Notes under the pieces: model-generated
What the model saw: only the letters and a program-made list of their open reading frames with translations
What the model was told of the DNA's origin: nothing
Database searches by the model: none
Assembly: GCA_036768485.1 (NCBI GenBank)
Contig: JAVLUZ010000154.1
Coordinates: forward strand, 34,875,051 to 34,939,050
Source of the DNA: Mermis nigrescens
Lineage: Eukaryota; Nematoda; Enoplea; Mermithida; Mermithidae
Direction of reading: 5' to 3'
DNA: 64,000 nt
Shown here: piece by piece, positions 6,662 through 17,696 of the stretch
Layout: every line of letters begins with the position of its first letter
How positions within the stretch are numbered: position 1 is the first letter of the stretch
Translations under genes and position numbers: made by a program

Positions 6662-6991
6662 TTAGTAGGTAGCTTTGGCCTTTTCCGTCTCGGCCTGCTG
6701 CTCGGTGTAGCGCTTCAGCACTCGCTGCCCTGCTTCTTGCATGGCCCTATTGAATTCGCAGCACCTGGGGCACATTTGTTTATTCAAGTACCACCTGCCT
6801 GCAATTGTTTCGAAAAAATCCCTTTCAGAATTATTTTTCTGACAAAAGTAGCATAGGTGAATCATCAGGGGGAACATGGGGCGCTCCAGATTTCTACCAC
6901 ATAGCTCTATAGGCGGTCTAATCGACCTCCCATAGGGCTTATTTTCTCCTTCAGTAAACGGCAATTTTTTGATTTCTCTCAATTCTTCCAT
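6662..6991 (-). CDS. Small Polinton protein with two CxxC pairs (putative zinc-binding)
   Basis: An intact 109-residue frame. Two cysteine pairs, LCYFCQKN and MCPRCCEF, are separated by about 26 residues holding an aromatic FFETIAGRWYLNKQ segment, as in a small zinc ribbon or treble-clef unit. The C-terminus is a charged helix (EAGQRVLKRYTEQQAETEKAKA). No family is recognised with confidence. Zinc-ribbon proteins in large DNA viruses are often transcription factors, which is worth noting beside a TBP homologue, but this is inference. It is divergent to the polymerase gene, with a TATA-like box for each in the intervening 110 bp. Confidence 0.65.
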   Translation of the reverse strand: MEELREIKKLPFTEGENKPYGRSIRPPIELCGRNLERPMFPLMIHLCYFCQKNNSERDFFETIAGRWYLNKQMCPRCCEFNRAMQEAGQRVLKRYTEQQAETEKAKATY

Positions 6992-7038
6992 TTTTTAAGT
7001 ACCAGAAAATCCCAAGTTAAAGCAATAAAACACTGCTA

Positions 7039-7049
7039 GTATTTATAGG
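7039..7049 (-). promoter_or_regulatory. TATA-like box of the CxxC gene
   Basis: The minus strand reads CCTATAAATAC, about 48 bp before the start at 6991. It is divergent to the polymerase box. Confidence 0.55.
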
Positions 7050-7053
7050 TTTT

Positions 7054-7066
7054 GTCTATAAATAAG
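7054..7066 (+). promoter_or_regulatory. TATA-like box of the polymerase gene
   Basis: Plus strand GTCTATAAATAAG, 36 bp before the ATG at 7102. It is nearly the same sequence as the minus-strand box at 6647-6660. Confidence 0.55.
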
Positions 7067-7101
7067 AATACATTTTGACTTAAGTAAAGTTCTATTTAAT
7101 C

Positions 7102-7481
7102 ATGGATTTAAATCGATATTATGAAGTAGGTGAACTTCCACCCATTCCTGTTCGCAGGTTTAAACCTACTGCAAAAACGTTTCTGTTGAAGTTTCGAAAC
7201 ATTTATGAGTGCCCTAATATAATTGAAGTTTTTCGAGCCAACTTTTGATGATGTTATCAAAAAATGTTACGTGACTACCCTGCAGACTGTATGGTAGGCA
7301 TTGAAATTAGGCACCCAAGTTTATATGAGCGTGTAATAGTCCCATTCACTCAGCGTCAATATTTTAATGCTGACAAGGTTTTGAGTATTATGGAAAATGT
7401 TGCGCAATCTAAAAGGAGTTTTGCTTTGATGAATATATGACATTCAGGGTAGTTGTTGTTGATAAAAAACCCCAGAGGGGT
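7102..7481 (+). pseudogene. Family-B DNA polymerase of the Polinton, N-terminal fragment, broken
   Basis: From the ATG at 7102 the frame MDLNRYYEVGELPPIPVRRF and the following residues match the N-terminal region of Polinton protein-primed DNA polymerases. The first frame stops at 7246-7248. The homology continues in other frames (MLRDYPADCMVGIEIRHPSL, from about 7265), with further shifts near the A-run at about 7259-7264 and near 7427. The sequence is then cut by the foldback element that begins at about 7482. The gene is dead here: the exonuclease and polymerase domains are not present in this piece, and the continuation after the insertion is also truncated. Confidence 0.8.
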
Positions 7482-7599
7482 TCGGGGAAAAGTAAAATCC
7501 GGAAACGGAAACGGAAACGGAAACAATGGGTAAAAGCCGGAAACGGAAACAACGGGTAAAAGCCGGAAACGGAAACGGAAACAATGGGTAACAGCAGGA

Positions 7600-8320
7600 C
7601 CCGGAAACGGAAACGAACCAAAGTGGCGGAACCGGGGTTTCTAAGTAGGGCCCATCAGGTCAACACCCCCAGCCCCGTTTCTGCCAAATTTTCTCCAACT
7701 GAAGGGGGTTTAGGGGCTCGGAAACGGGGTACCCCATTATTCGTATGCGAAGGTGACCCCGGTTCCGTCGGGTGTTTTCTCCGCCCTGGGGGCGGTCCAA
7801 AGTGGCGGAACCAGGGTTCCCCAAGTAGGGCCCATCAGGGTCAACGCTCCCAACCCCGTTTCCGCCAAGTTCTCTCCAACTGAAGGGGGGTTTAAGGGCT
7901 CGGAAACGGGGTACCCCATTATTCGTATGCGAAGGTGACCCCGGTTCCATCGGGGTTTCTTCGCCCTGGAGCGATCCAAAGTGGCAAAACCGGGGTTCCC
8001 CAAGTAGAGTCTATCAGGGTCAACGCCCCCAACCCCGTTTTCGCCAAATTTTCTACAACTGAAGGGGTGTTTAGGGGCTCGGAAACAGGGTACCCCATTA
8101 TTCATATGTGAATCGACCCCGGTTCCGTCGGAGGTTTCTCCGCCCTGGGAGCGGTCCAAGTGGCGGAACCGAGGTTCCTCAAGTCGAGCCCATCAGGGTC
8201 AACGCTCTCAACCCTGTTTCCGCCAAAATTTCTCCAACTGAAGGGGGTTTAGGGGCTCGAAAACGGGGTACCCCATTATTCATATGCGAAGGGGACCCCG
8301 GATTCGTCGGGAAATTTTGG
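7600..8320. repeat. Left arm satellite array, ~4 inverted units of ~180 bp
   Basis: The same unit as the right arm but in the reverse orientation. ACCCCATTAT landmarks lie at about 7731, 7913, 8092 and 8270. The switch point is the short AT-richer segment at about 8310-8345. Confidence 0.8.
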
Positions 8321-8344
8321 TTTTTCCCTAAAAATTCACTAAAC

Positions 8345-11190
8345 CCCCTTCAGTTTGAGAAATTTTGGCGGAAAGGGGGTCAGGGGTGTTAACCCTTATG
8401 GGCCCTACTTGGGGAACCCTGGTTCCGCCACTTTGGACCGCCCCAGGGCAGAGAAACCCCTGACGGAACCGGGGTCAGATTCACGAATAATAGGGTACCC
8501 CGTTTCCCAGCCCCTAAACCCCCTTCAGTTGGAGAAATTTTAGCGGAAACTGGGTTGGGGGTGTTGATCCTGATGGGCCCTACTTGGGAAACCCTGGTTC
8601 CGTCACTTTGGACTGCCCCCAGGGCGGTGAAACCCCGACGGAACCGAGATCAGATTCACATATGAATAATGGGGTACCCCGTTTCCGAGCCCCTAAACTA
8701 AATTTTGGCAGAAACGGGGTTGGGAGCGTTGACCCTGATGGGCCCTACTTGGGAAACCCCGGTTCCGCCACCTTGGATCGCTCCCAGGGCGGTGAAACCC
8801 CGATGGAACCGGGGTCAGATTCGCATATGAATAATGGGGTACCCCGTTTCCGAGCCCCTAGACCCCCTTCAGTTGAAGAAATTTTGGCGGAAACGGGGTT
8901 GGGGGTGTTGACCCTGATGGGTCCTACTTGGGGAACCCCGGTCCCGCCACTTTGGATCGCTCCCAGGGCGGAGAAACCCCGACGGAACCGGGGTCTGATT
9001 CACATATGAATAATGGGGTGCCCCGTTTCCGAGCCCCTAAACCCCCTTCAGTTAGAGAAATTTTAGTGGAAACTGGGTTGGGGGTGTTTATCCTGATGGG
9101 CCCTACTTGGGAAACCCCGGTTCCGTCACTTTGGACTGCCCCCAGGGCGGTGAAACCCCGACGGAACCGGGATCAGATTCACATATCAATAATGGGGTAC
9201 CCCGTTTCCGAGCCCCTAAACCCCCTTCCGTTGGGAAAATTTTGGCAGAAACGGGGTTGGGAGCGTTGACCCTGATGGGCCCTACTTGGAAAACCCCGGT
9301 TCCGCCACTTTGGACCGCTCCCAGGGCGGAGAAACCCCTGACGGAACCGGGGTCAGATTCACATATGAATAATGGGGCACCCTGTTTCCGAGCCCCTAAA
9401 CCCCCTTCAGTTGGAGAAATTTTAGCGGATACTGGGTTGGGGGTGTTGATCCTGATGGGCCCTACTTGGGAAACCCCGGTTCTGTCACTTTGGACTGCCC
9501 CCAGGGCGGTGAAACCCCGACGGAACCGGGATCAAATTCATATATGAATAATGGGGTACCCCGTTTCCGAGCCCCTAAACCCCCCTTCCGTTGGGAAAAT
9601 TTTGGCAGAAACGGGGTTGGGAGCGTTGACCCTGATGGGCCCAACTTGTAGGACCCCGGTTCCGCCACTTTGGACCTTTCCCAGGGTGGAGAAACCCCTG
9701 ACGGAACCGGGGTCAGATTCACATATGAATAATGGGGTATCCCGTTTCCGAGCCCCTAAACCCCCTTCAATTGGAGAAATTTTAGCGGAAACGGGGTTGG
9801 GGGTGTTGACCCTGATAGGCTCTGACTTGGGGAACCCCGGTTCCGCCACTTTGGACTGCCCCCAGGGCGGTGAAACCCCCGACGGAACCGGGATCAAATT
9901 CATATATGAATAATGGGGTACCCCGTTTCCGAGCCCCTAAACCCCCTTCCGTTGGGAAAATTTTGGCAGAAACGGGGTTGGGAGCGTTGACCCTGATGGG
10001 CCCAACTTGTGGGACCCTGGTTCCGCCACTTTGGACCTTTCCCAGGGTGGAGAAACCCCTGACGGAACCGGGGTCAGATTCACATATGAATAATGGGGTA
10101 TCCCGTTTCCGAGCCCCTAAACCCCCTTCAATTGGAGAAATTTTCGCGGAAACGGGGTTGGGGGTGTTGACCCTGATAGGCTCGACTTGGGAAACCCCGG
10201 TTCCGCGGGTACCCCGTTTCCGAGCCCCCAAACACCCCTTCAATTGTAGAAAATTTGGCGGAAACCGGTTCCGCCACTTTGGACTGCCCACAGGGCGGTG
10301 AAACCCCGACGGAACCGGGATCAGATTCACATATGAATAATGGGGTACCCCGTTTCCGAGCCCCTAAACCCCCCTTCAGTTGGAGAAATTTTGGCGGAAA
10401 CGGGGTTGAGGGTGTTGACCCTGATGGGTCCTACTTGGAAAACTCTGGTTCCGCCACTTTGGACCGCACCCAGGGCGGAGAAACCCCTGACGGAACCGGG
10501 GTCAGATTCACATATGAATAATGGGGCACCCTGTTTCCGAGCCCATAAACCCCCCTTCAGTTAGAGAAATTTTGGCGGAAACGGGGTTGGGGACGTTGAC
10601 CCTGATAGGCTCGACTTGGGGAACCCCGGTTCCGCCACTTTGGACTGCCCCCAGGGCGGTGAAGACCCCCGACGGAACCGGAATCAGATTCACATATGAT
10701 TAATGGGGTACCCCGTTTCCGAGCCCCCTAAACACCCCTTCAATTGTAGACAATTTCGCGGAAATGGGGTTGGGGGTGTTGACCCTGAGGGACCCTACTT
10801 GGGGAACCCCGGTCCCGCTACTTTGGACCGCTCCCAGGGCGGGGAAACCCCTGACGGAACCGGGCTTTGATTCACATATGAATAATGGGGTACCCCGTCT
10901 CTGAGCCCCTAAACCCCCTTCAGTTGGAGAAATTTTAGCGGAAACGGGGTTGGGGGTTTTGATCCTGATAGGCCCTACTTGTAGGACCCTGGTTCCGCCA
11001 CTTTGGACCGCTCCCAGGGCGGAGAAACCCATGAGGGAACCGGGGTCAGATTCACATATGGATAATGGGGCACCCCGTTTCCGAGCCCCTAAAGCTCCTT
11101 CAGTTCGAGAAATTTTGGCAGAAACGGAGCTGGGGGTGTTGACCCTGATGGGCATTAATTGGAAAACCCCGTTTCCGCCACTTTGGTTCG
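8345..11190. repeat. Right arm satellite array, ~16 units of ~180 bp with 360-bp higher-order period
   Basis: Two unit types alternate. One has TTCCGTTGGGAAAATTTTGG and GGGAGCGTTGACC; the other has TTCAGTTGGAGAAATTTTAG and GGGGGTGTTGATCC. Dimers at about 9190-9550, 9550-9910 and 9910-10200 are nearly identical, showing recent amplification of 360-bp dimers. A truncated unit lies at about 10207-10270. Confidence 0.8.
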
Positions 11191-11226
11191 TTTCCGTTTC
11201 CGTTTCCGGATTTTACCCACACCCGA

Positions 11227-11640
11227 CGGGTTCACGTTTGAGTACATTTCCTTCAGATGTTAGGAAATTTTGCAAAAATGGAGGAGCATACACTAAAATT
11301 GCATCAAATGATAATTTATCACTACCCCGAGCTGTTGTAACAGGAATCGCAAAGCTTGACAATAATTATAAAAGAGAGACTATTAGAAAAGGAGATGAAA
11401 ACCGTTGCACTCTGCAAAAGCAGCTAGCTTTAGACTTAATGCGTAAGGCTAACCTCAGCACCAAAGAAGAAATATATGGTATAGATGCTGTAGAAAAAAT
11501 TCAAAAGGTACTAGCGCCTGACTACCAAATCATAGTATAATCAGGCAATGTTATATTTTTCGAAGGACCTAAAGCTGACGGTAATTCATTTGCACGCTGC
11601 TTATGATCACTTTGTTTTAATTACAAAAATGCCCAAGCTG
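11227..11640 (+). pseudogene. Family-B DNA polymerase fragment after the foldback insertion, truncated
   Basis: Directly after the foldback element the polymerase homology resumes (FPSDVRKFCKNGGAYTKIA, then DEN..RCTLQKQLALDLMRKA and YGIDAVEKIQKVLAPDYQII). The open frame ends at 11540. Weaker similarity in a shifted frame continues to about 11640 (FFEGPKADGNSF; YDHFVLITKMP) and is then lost. All catalytic motifs of the exonuclease and polymerase domains should lie further downstream and are missing. This marks the broken right end of the Polinton copy in this window. Confidence 0.75.
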
Positions 11641-12407
11641 CAGTAAGCCGAGCAAAGCAATATTTTGCATACTTTCACGAACGATCAATTGAGAGCACAT
11701 ACTCTGCTACATTGTGCTTAAAAACTGAATACTGCCAAGTGTAAAGTGAATTGGTATACTGTAGGCTGCAGGCTAAAATTCTGCGCATAGCATGCCTCGC
11801 CTATATACATCATATCCTGAAAATTTGAGCCCGATCCGACCGCTGGTTCTTGACTTACTACAAAATTGATAAAATCAATCAATAATCAAAGTTCCCCGGG
11901 AACTGCTCTTCCTGTGCCACCTCCCCTCCCTACGGGTAGGCCTTGGCGACCTTTAGACCACCTCCACAGAATCGCTTGGGCTTACGGGAACGCTCCCCAG
12001 GCTTGGGGGCACCATCCCCTAGGCTTAAGAGTACCTTTGCCCTAAAAAATCAATAATTTTCGAGTTTCCCGGAAACTCATTTAGGCAGGTCAAGGCCCCC
12101 TCCCCTCAGGCTTAGGGACACGCCTGTCTATTCTTCATCACTGCCTATCCTTAACCATTGCTACCTGGCCCCACCCCAGGTAGCAAGTTTGGAGCCCGCC
12201 CGCCCATGCTTAAGCATAGGGTATCTTATAACATTGATGCCAGGGACGCCCGCTTAACTACTAGTCGCAAATTCCTGCACAAGGTTTCGTGAACTAAACT
12301 ACGTATTCTATTTCGAAATTCTTGAGACTGTTTTACAGTAAGGAGATTTGAAAGCATAGCAGTAAGAATTCAGCCAATCGGCATAGGGCCTTCTTTCTAT
12401 CCAATTG
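11641..12407. other. Unassigned non-coding stretch right of the Polinton
   Basis: No gene is recognised. It contains pyrimidine-rich GC-richer blocks (about 11890-12200) with several CCCCAGGCTTGGG-like and CCTAGGCTT motifs, unlike the AT-rich surroundings. It may be the remains of another repeat. Confidence 0.5.
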
Positions 12408-12415
12408 GTATCGTC

Positions 12416-12674
12416 CACACCTGGGCGTGGGGGGTTTGGGGGAGTATCCACCCCCCAGAAACCAAAATACCCCCCAGAAATCAAAATACCCCCCAGAATT
12501 CACTTTTTTGAAAATTTTTTTCGCTTTTTTCGCAATTTTTTGATGCCAATGGATAGTGCTTGATGAGAAACGTCGAAAAATGGTGTTTTTATCACCATAA
12601 CACCATTTTTAAGGCCATTTTTTGACCTTCAAAAAAATCTTGCACCCCCAGAAATTTCTTGCTGCCCACGTATG
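12416..12674 (+). mobile_element. hAT-like MITE, family A (259 bp)
   Basis: Starts CACACCTGGGCGTGGGGG and ends CTGCCCACGTATG, giving imperfect terminal inverted repeats (TIRs) of the CATACNTGGGC type. It is flanked by a perfect 8-bp duplication GTATCGTC (12408-12415 and 12675-12682). The interior has CCCCCCAGAAACCAAAATAC-type repeats. It is non-coding. Other copies are at 20618-22835 and 57126-57390. Confidence 0.85.
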
Positions 12675-12749
12675 GTATCGTCTCTTGCACCTTATTTGGC
12701 TCTTAAAAATTTGTGCTTTGAGATTCTGGATCAGTTTGGTTGGTTCTTA

Positions 12750-12875
12750 GAATCTGTGCGAGCGTAACCGGCAGCCTCTCACTGGAAAATAACCAAATGA
12801 CGCGCGGATTGGAACACCGTATTTCGCACTGTGAAGTGAGACCGCTGTACCACTTGAGGAAGAGACGGCGAAGTT
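12750..12875 (-). repeat. tRNA-like SINE head (candidate)
   Basis: The minus strand has an A-box-like GTGGTACAGCGGTCTCAC and a B-box-like GTGTTCCAATCCG about 30 bp further on, as in tRNA-derived SINEs. I cannot fold a full tRNA. A second family A right end (ending at about 13020) lies just beyond, so the SINE may sit in an A copy. Confidence 0.35.
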
Positions 12876-13020
12876 TAAACTTTTACATACCTCATTGTAC
12901 CCCGGAAGGTGGGTAAGAAACTGTTCTTTCTTGATTTTTCGCCGCACCACAATTTTTAAGGCCATTTTTCGACATTTGAAAAATCTTACACCCCCAGGAT
13001 TTCCTTGCTGCCCACGTATG

Positions 13021-14934
13021 TTAAAAACCGTAATATTGCCCTGAATTAATACAGCAGTACCTATGGATGAACTAAGGATAAAATAAGTTATAGTCCATTA
13101 AACGGAGCCTTGTGCATGGAAATCAATTTTCAGCGTTCATGTGTGTAGCTGCAAAAGTAGTTTTCACGCAGCCTACTGAAACACGATTTCGCACAGTAAA
13201 ACTTCAAGTGCTTATCAATTGCTATACACAATATCATGATTGTTGCTTTAATTTAAATAATTTTTGTAATCGATTTGCACTGACTCAAAAGTTGTGGTTC
13301 ATGCACAAGGTTTGATGAAATAGATTATAAGCTTTTAAATATCAGTTCTTTTACAGACCTCTTTATCACTTTTTCGATACGTAGAAGCGCACGTTTAACG
13401 CAGCATTCAATTACGTCTTTGAATCATTTACTGTCATTGTGGGGCTTTTTTGGGGTTTTAGCTCATGGGGGATTTCATGGGGGTTTTTCAAAATTTTTGA
13501 GGATTTTTCGGGGTTTTTTTAATTTAATGTGCAAGTATTAAATTTTAGTGAGTTTTTAGAGGCAGCAATCAATTACTTAAGTTTTTGTCAAGAGAAGCCG
13601 ACAGTACAACACAATCGTGCGTGCCCAGTTCAGCTGACCGTTTTTTATTTCAGGACTTTTGTTTTTAGCTCTGTTATCCGGTAGAATTTATTTCAATTCT
13701 TTTAAAATATCGTGTTAATGAACAGTCGCCATCGATTCGACTAATTTTATTTGAAAGAATAGCGAACCTTAGTTACACAAATTTGAGTGTTGTTACAATA
13801 ATATCAGGAATCTAGGGAAATTTTAGGATTTCTATGGATGAAAAATTTAGACCTGGCAACACTGCCTGAGGCCCGGGTTTCATATCGAGGTTCATCGTCC
13901 AAGTTGCGTTAATAATTCATCGTTCCATTTGTTTATTCTCCACGTCATTTTTTCCTTTTTTGTGCCATATTGATTTTGATTTGATTAGTCTTTTGGCTAA
14001 TTGTTTTTGTTACCTATTCAAACATTTGGATGTACTGAACTTTCTATGATAAAAGGTTAAAAGCGTTGAATTTAGAGAGACTTTTGAACTCCGTAGAATT
14101 TATTTTGATCTAATTGTTACATATAATATTATTCATAATAATCTCTTACCGTCTTATCAGTTTTATGGTCATTCGCGTACTAGGAATGCATTTGCAGATA
14201 AGATCTATGTAGTTAAATTTAGACTTGATTGTAAAAAGTATTGTTTTTCTACTTGATCAGCTAGAATTTGGAACGCTCTTCCACAATATATTCGAAATTC
14301 TCCAAATGTTGTGATATTTAAGAGAAATTTGAAAACGGTTGATTTTAGTAAATTTTTGATGGGGCACACGTGAGCGCAATAATCATTTGCATGTCCATGA
14401 TATTTCGCATTTTATATTATCTGTTTTATTTTTTCTTGCGACGTTTTGTCCGCGTGTTTATCTGAATAAAGTATTAGTATTAGTATTAGTATTCAAACAT
14501 TTTTATTTTAGTGAGATCTGCCTCAATGGCTAGCACAACGGATTTGTAAATTGTAAATTCCGGAGCTTTTGCTTTAGCTAGGCGTAGGCCTGCATGAATC
14601 GGCAAACTTTATACCCGTTCTATTATGAGAAATAAGAATCCAAAATATGTTGCACAAAACAACCATTTCAAAACATTTTTGTTCAACTAAAAAAGACGAA
14701 AAATTCATGAAAGATGGTTTTTTATTTTTGGCTGCAAAAGATATGGCACGGTGGAAAATGCACAAAAACGATGTTATTTAGCGCATCCAGCTCGTTTGTA
14801 TGCGTTTTATTGACTTAATTGTAAGCATTTTTTAATATGGGGGTTTTTTCATTTGGGGGATTTTTTTGGGGGGTTTTTAAAAATTCGACCTGGCAACACT
14901 GGACAACACGAGTGACAAACAAACAACACAGAAA
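13021..14934. other. Non-coding, repeat-derived stretch
   Basis: No gene is seen. GGGG/TTTTT-rich segments at about 13438-13530 and 14836-14880, each followed by a CCTGGCAACACTG motif (13855 and 14889), look like two diverged copies of the family P host repeat. Simple (TATTAG)n occurs near 14470-14492. Confidence 0.5.
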
Positions 14935-15388
14935 CCGGTTTGCCAAGTTGGGGTTTTTTTCCAATTATGGGGGTATTTCAGGCTGTTGGAGGCATTTTTT
15001 AGCGATTGGGGTTTTTTTGCGCCTATGCTTAACCATTGGTTTGGGTTTTTAGGCAATTTGAGGTTAAAATTGGGGGTTTTTTGACAAGAGCACTTGGCAG
15101 GCCCGGTCTTAGGCCTGTGCTAAGTGTGCAACCGTACAGATCCCCGGGCCCCCGAGGGCCCCTAAAACACCAAGCAAGGAAAAATTTAGTGAATAATAGC
15201 GGTCGCCATAATCTTCCGAGCTTGCATTTCTCAACGCTCTCATTCAGAAAATAGACACTAAGTGACCTTTCTGTTTATGAAAATTCAAAAATTTTCGGCA
15301 CTGCTCATCTCTCGTACCACCTATAGTCTGTTTCATGTGCCCGCAGTTTTTCTTAAATTTGTTTTTTACAATATGTTCTTATGATAAT

Positions 15389-15979
15389 CAGTGGCGGATC
15401 TAGGATTTTCCCAAGAAGGGGCAGTACTCCAACTTTACAAAAACACTCAAAAATAGGTTCAAAATATTGTTCTTCACGCGCGAAATGGCGTTTTTTCGGC
15501 ATTTCACATTGTATAATTTTACTTAAAATGTCTTGACGCAATATTTTTTCGAAATATTTTGAAATTTTTGACAATTTTGTGCGAAAAATCACTAAATTTC
15601 TTAGGCTTTAACGATGAGGTGAGGCGCCAGAAAAATTAACGTGAGGCGCCAGAAAATTTGTGAAATTTTGGCGGATGGACGTTAAAAATCTTGATTCCCT
15701 GTTTTCACGCTAAACGTCGAAATTTTTTGATTAATACAAGAAAACTATGCTAGAATAGCTGTTTCGGCCGTTTAAAATGTTTGAAACCTATTCTATGAGC
15801 AAAAATGGCTCCTAGGTCGTCAAAGAAAGTAAATAAATGCCATTAATAGGTATAACCCGGAGCGCAGAGCCGGAAAAAATTGAGAAATTATGGTCACTGA
15901 CAGCCAAAATTCATTGCAAATTACATATCCAGTCTTTATCTCGCCATTATTTTTGGCCAATGGGGGTCGGCCGCCCCTG
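15389..15979 (+). mobile_element. hAT-like MITE, family C (591 bp) nested in O
   Basis: Begins CAGTGGCGGATCTAGG and ends GGCCGCCCCTG. The TSD ATGATAAT is perfect (15381-15388 and 15980-15987). Confidence 0.88.
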
Positions 15980-16072
15980 ATGATAATTGACATTTTGTGC
16001 AGTTATGCTACAGATAAGTTATTATCAGCAAACTGTTAGTTTGTAAGTCGAAATTTAGTATATGTGCGAGCA

Positions 16073-16260
16073 GTAGCGGATCTAGGATTTTCCTAAGGAG
16101 GGCGGTACCCCAACGTTTCCAAGAATAGTCAAAATTGGTCAAAAAATTTACCATTCACGTGCGAAATAGCGCCTTTTCGGCATTTTACTTAGTCTATTTT
16201 TGTTTAACATCACTTTGAGGCAACATTTTTCGAAAAATCAACCTAACTTACTCGATGAGA
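16073..16260 (+). mobile_element. Partial family C MITE
   Basis: Begins CAGTAGCGGATCTAGG and follows the family C sequence through the GGGCGGTACCCCAACG region. The similarity then fades and no right end was found. Confidence 0.6.
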
Positions 16261-17696
16261 GATAAAGAATATAGATCTTGTAATGATTTTTTATTTCTTA
16301 TTGGTCATCGTGATAAGGTTTGCACCTTAATTATATTCATTTAGATTTTTGTCGGTCTGGATAGAACCTATGTATATTTTTACCTCAAGAATTATTTTTT
16401 GACAGCAAAAGTTATCATTCCTATGTTTCAGTAGGCACGTATCTAATAGGCGACTGGCGGACCAGTCCCCCAAAATATCGTATGTAGATTATTTATTGTA
16501 AGAGTCCCCGGAGAAGAAAACCGCAATGTGCGAATTCTTAAATGCATTTGAAAGACCGCCAGCATAGAGTTAGCACACTTTTGAGCCAACAAGCCCAAAA
16601 TTATTGGGAGCTCCGCGCCAGATTTATCGTTTTTGTATAATTTCTGTCTTCTGAACGCTTGATTTTAAATAAGGCATCGTGAATATGACAAAGTTTTATG
16701 GCGCCTAGCGCAGGATTATTTATTTTCTATATTGGTTTTCAATGCAATGACCAGAATTGAGTATAAAGGAAATTGAAAATTTTTAGTAGAGTCGAGCTTG
16801 AATAAATGCTGAAGCGTGGCTATCTTGAACGACATATTTTTTGCGCATAGAATAAAGTAAATATTTATTTTTCTTTTTAAGAAACTCTAAATCAACATTT
16901 TGGCCTAATTTAGTTGTCAAGATCATTTGACTCTAAAATTCTCGTCCCCTAAATCTAGAAGGTCCATGTGGCTTTTTTACAGCATAAATTCTAGAAAGTT
17001 TTAGGTGGTTTGCGCCAAATGTTACAGTGGAAGTGTATATATTGCTCAGTGCACAGATACAGGTAATGAAAACATCCTTCCGCATATCATACACATACAT
17101 ATCTCAGAAGTTTTCCGACTCAAAATTTTTGCGAAAGTTGTTTAAAATTCTAGTAGTTTTCGAATCTTGCACAAGAAACAATTTTGAACAAAAAAAATTT
17201 AAAACGGCAAAAACCGCTATTTTGTACATAAATACCGAAGTTGTACCAATTTTTGATTCTTTGAGGAAAAAGTTGGGATGCTGTGTCCCCACAAAAATTC
17301 TGGATTCACCGTCTAGGATGAAACAGAACTTTTAGTATAAAGAAAGCAGACACTTTTTAAAGTCATGAACCATGGTTAAGCCTCATGCTCATATTCGTAG
17401 TTTCCCACCACCAGACCAAGAGGCCCCCAAATTGTTCCTTCGCACAGGGCCCCCAAAAGCCTAAGACCGAGTCTGGCACTTGGCAACCCTGCACAGAAAG
17501 AATCCCGTGTTGGTGCTGCACAGTAAGCCTTAACAAGTATTACCGTTTTGCGCCAGCGTGTTGTAAATGTGGTATGGTAATGGGAGTGAACCTACCGAAT
17601 TGTGCCCGTTTTTTTGCAAGCTTTCCATCATAAAAGCTGCATAGCTTGACAGGACAACAACAGTCTGCAAAAGATTCGCATGTCATGCGTTATAAG

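Larger units (their letters stand above)
7482..11226. mobile_element. 3.75-kb foldback element made of ~180-bp GC-rich satellite units
   Basis: The two ends are inverted: GTAAAATCCGGAAACGG near 7492 on the left and its reverse complement ending near 11216 on the right, each followed inward by (GGAAAC)n-type repeats and the conserved AACCAAAGTGGCGGAA. The interior is a head-to-tail array of ~180-bp units (successive GGGGTACCCC landmarks are 178-182 bp apart). About 4 units lie in one orientation from about 7600 to 8320, then about 16 in the opposite orientation from about 8345 to 11190. The element is therefore a large imperfect inverted repeat. It interrupts the polymerase gene. No transposase is present and I see no convincing target duplication. 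Open frames inside are by-products of the ~60-codon period. Confidence 0.85.
15098..17475 (+). mobile_element. hAT-like element O (2.38 kb) nested in P
   Basis: TIRs CAGGCCCGGTCTTAGGC and GCCTAAGACCGAGTCTG, with a perfect TSD GCACTTGG (15090-15097 and 17476-17483). It contains one full family C MITE and a partial second one. No transposase frame is visible; the short ORFs inside are not convincing. Confidence 0.85.
14935..17491 (+). mobile_element. hAT-like element P, interrupted by element O
   Basis: The left end CCGGTTTGCCAAGTTGGGG and right end CTTGGCAACCCTG are inverted repeats. The 8-bp TSD CACAGAAA is perfect (14927-14934 and 17492-17499). Nearly the whole body consists of the inserted element O. 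Confidence 0.8.

Noticed and set aside
7584..11155. Many ORFs of 60-196 codons on both strands with repeating GSDSHMNNGVPRFRAPKP-like proteins
   Set aside because: They are by-products of the ~180-bp (60-codon) satellite period; frames drift with small indels, occur on both strands and have no start or promoter context.
12747..12965. 72-codon minus-strand ORF
   Set aside because: It coincides with the tRNA-like SINE head and adjacent MITE sequence.
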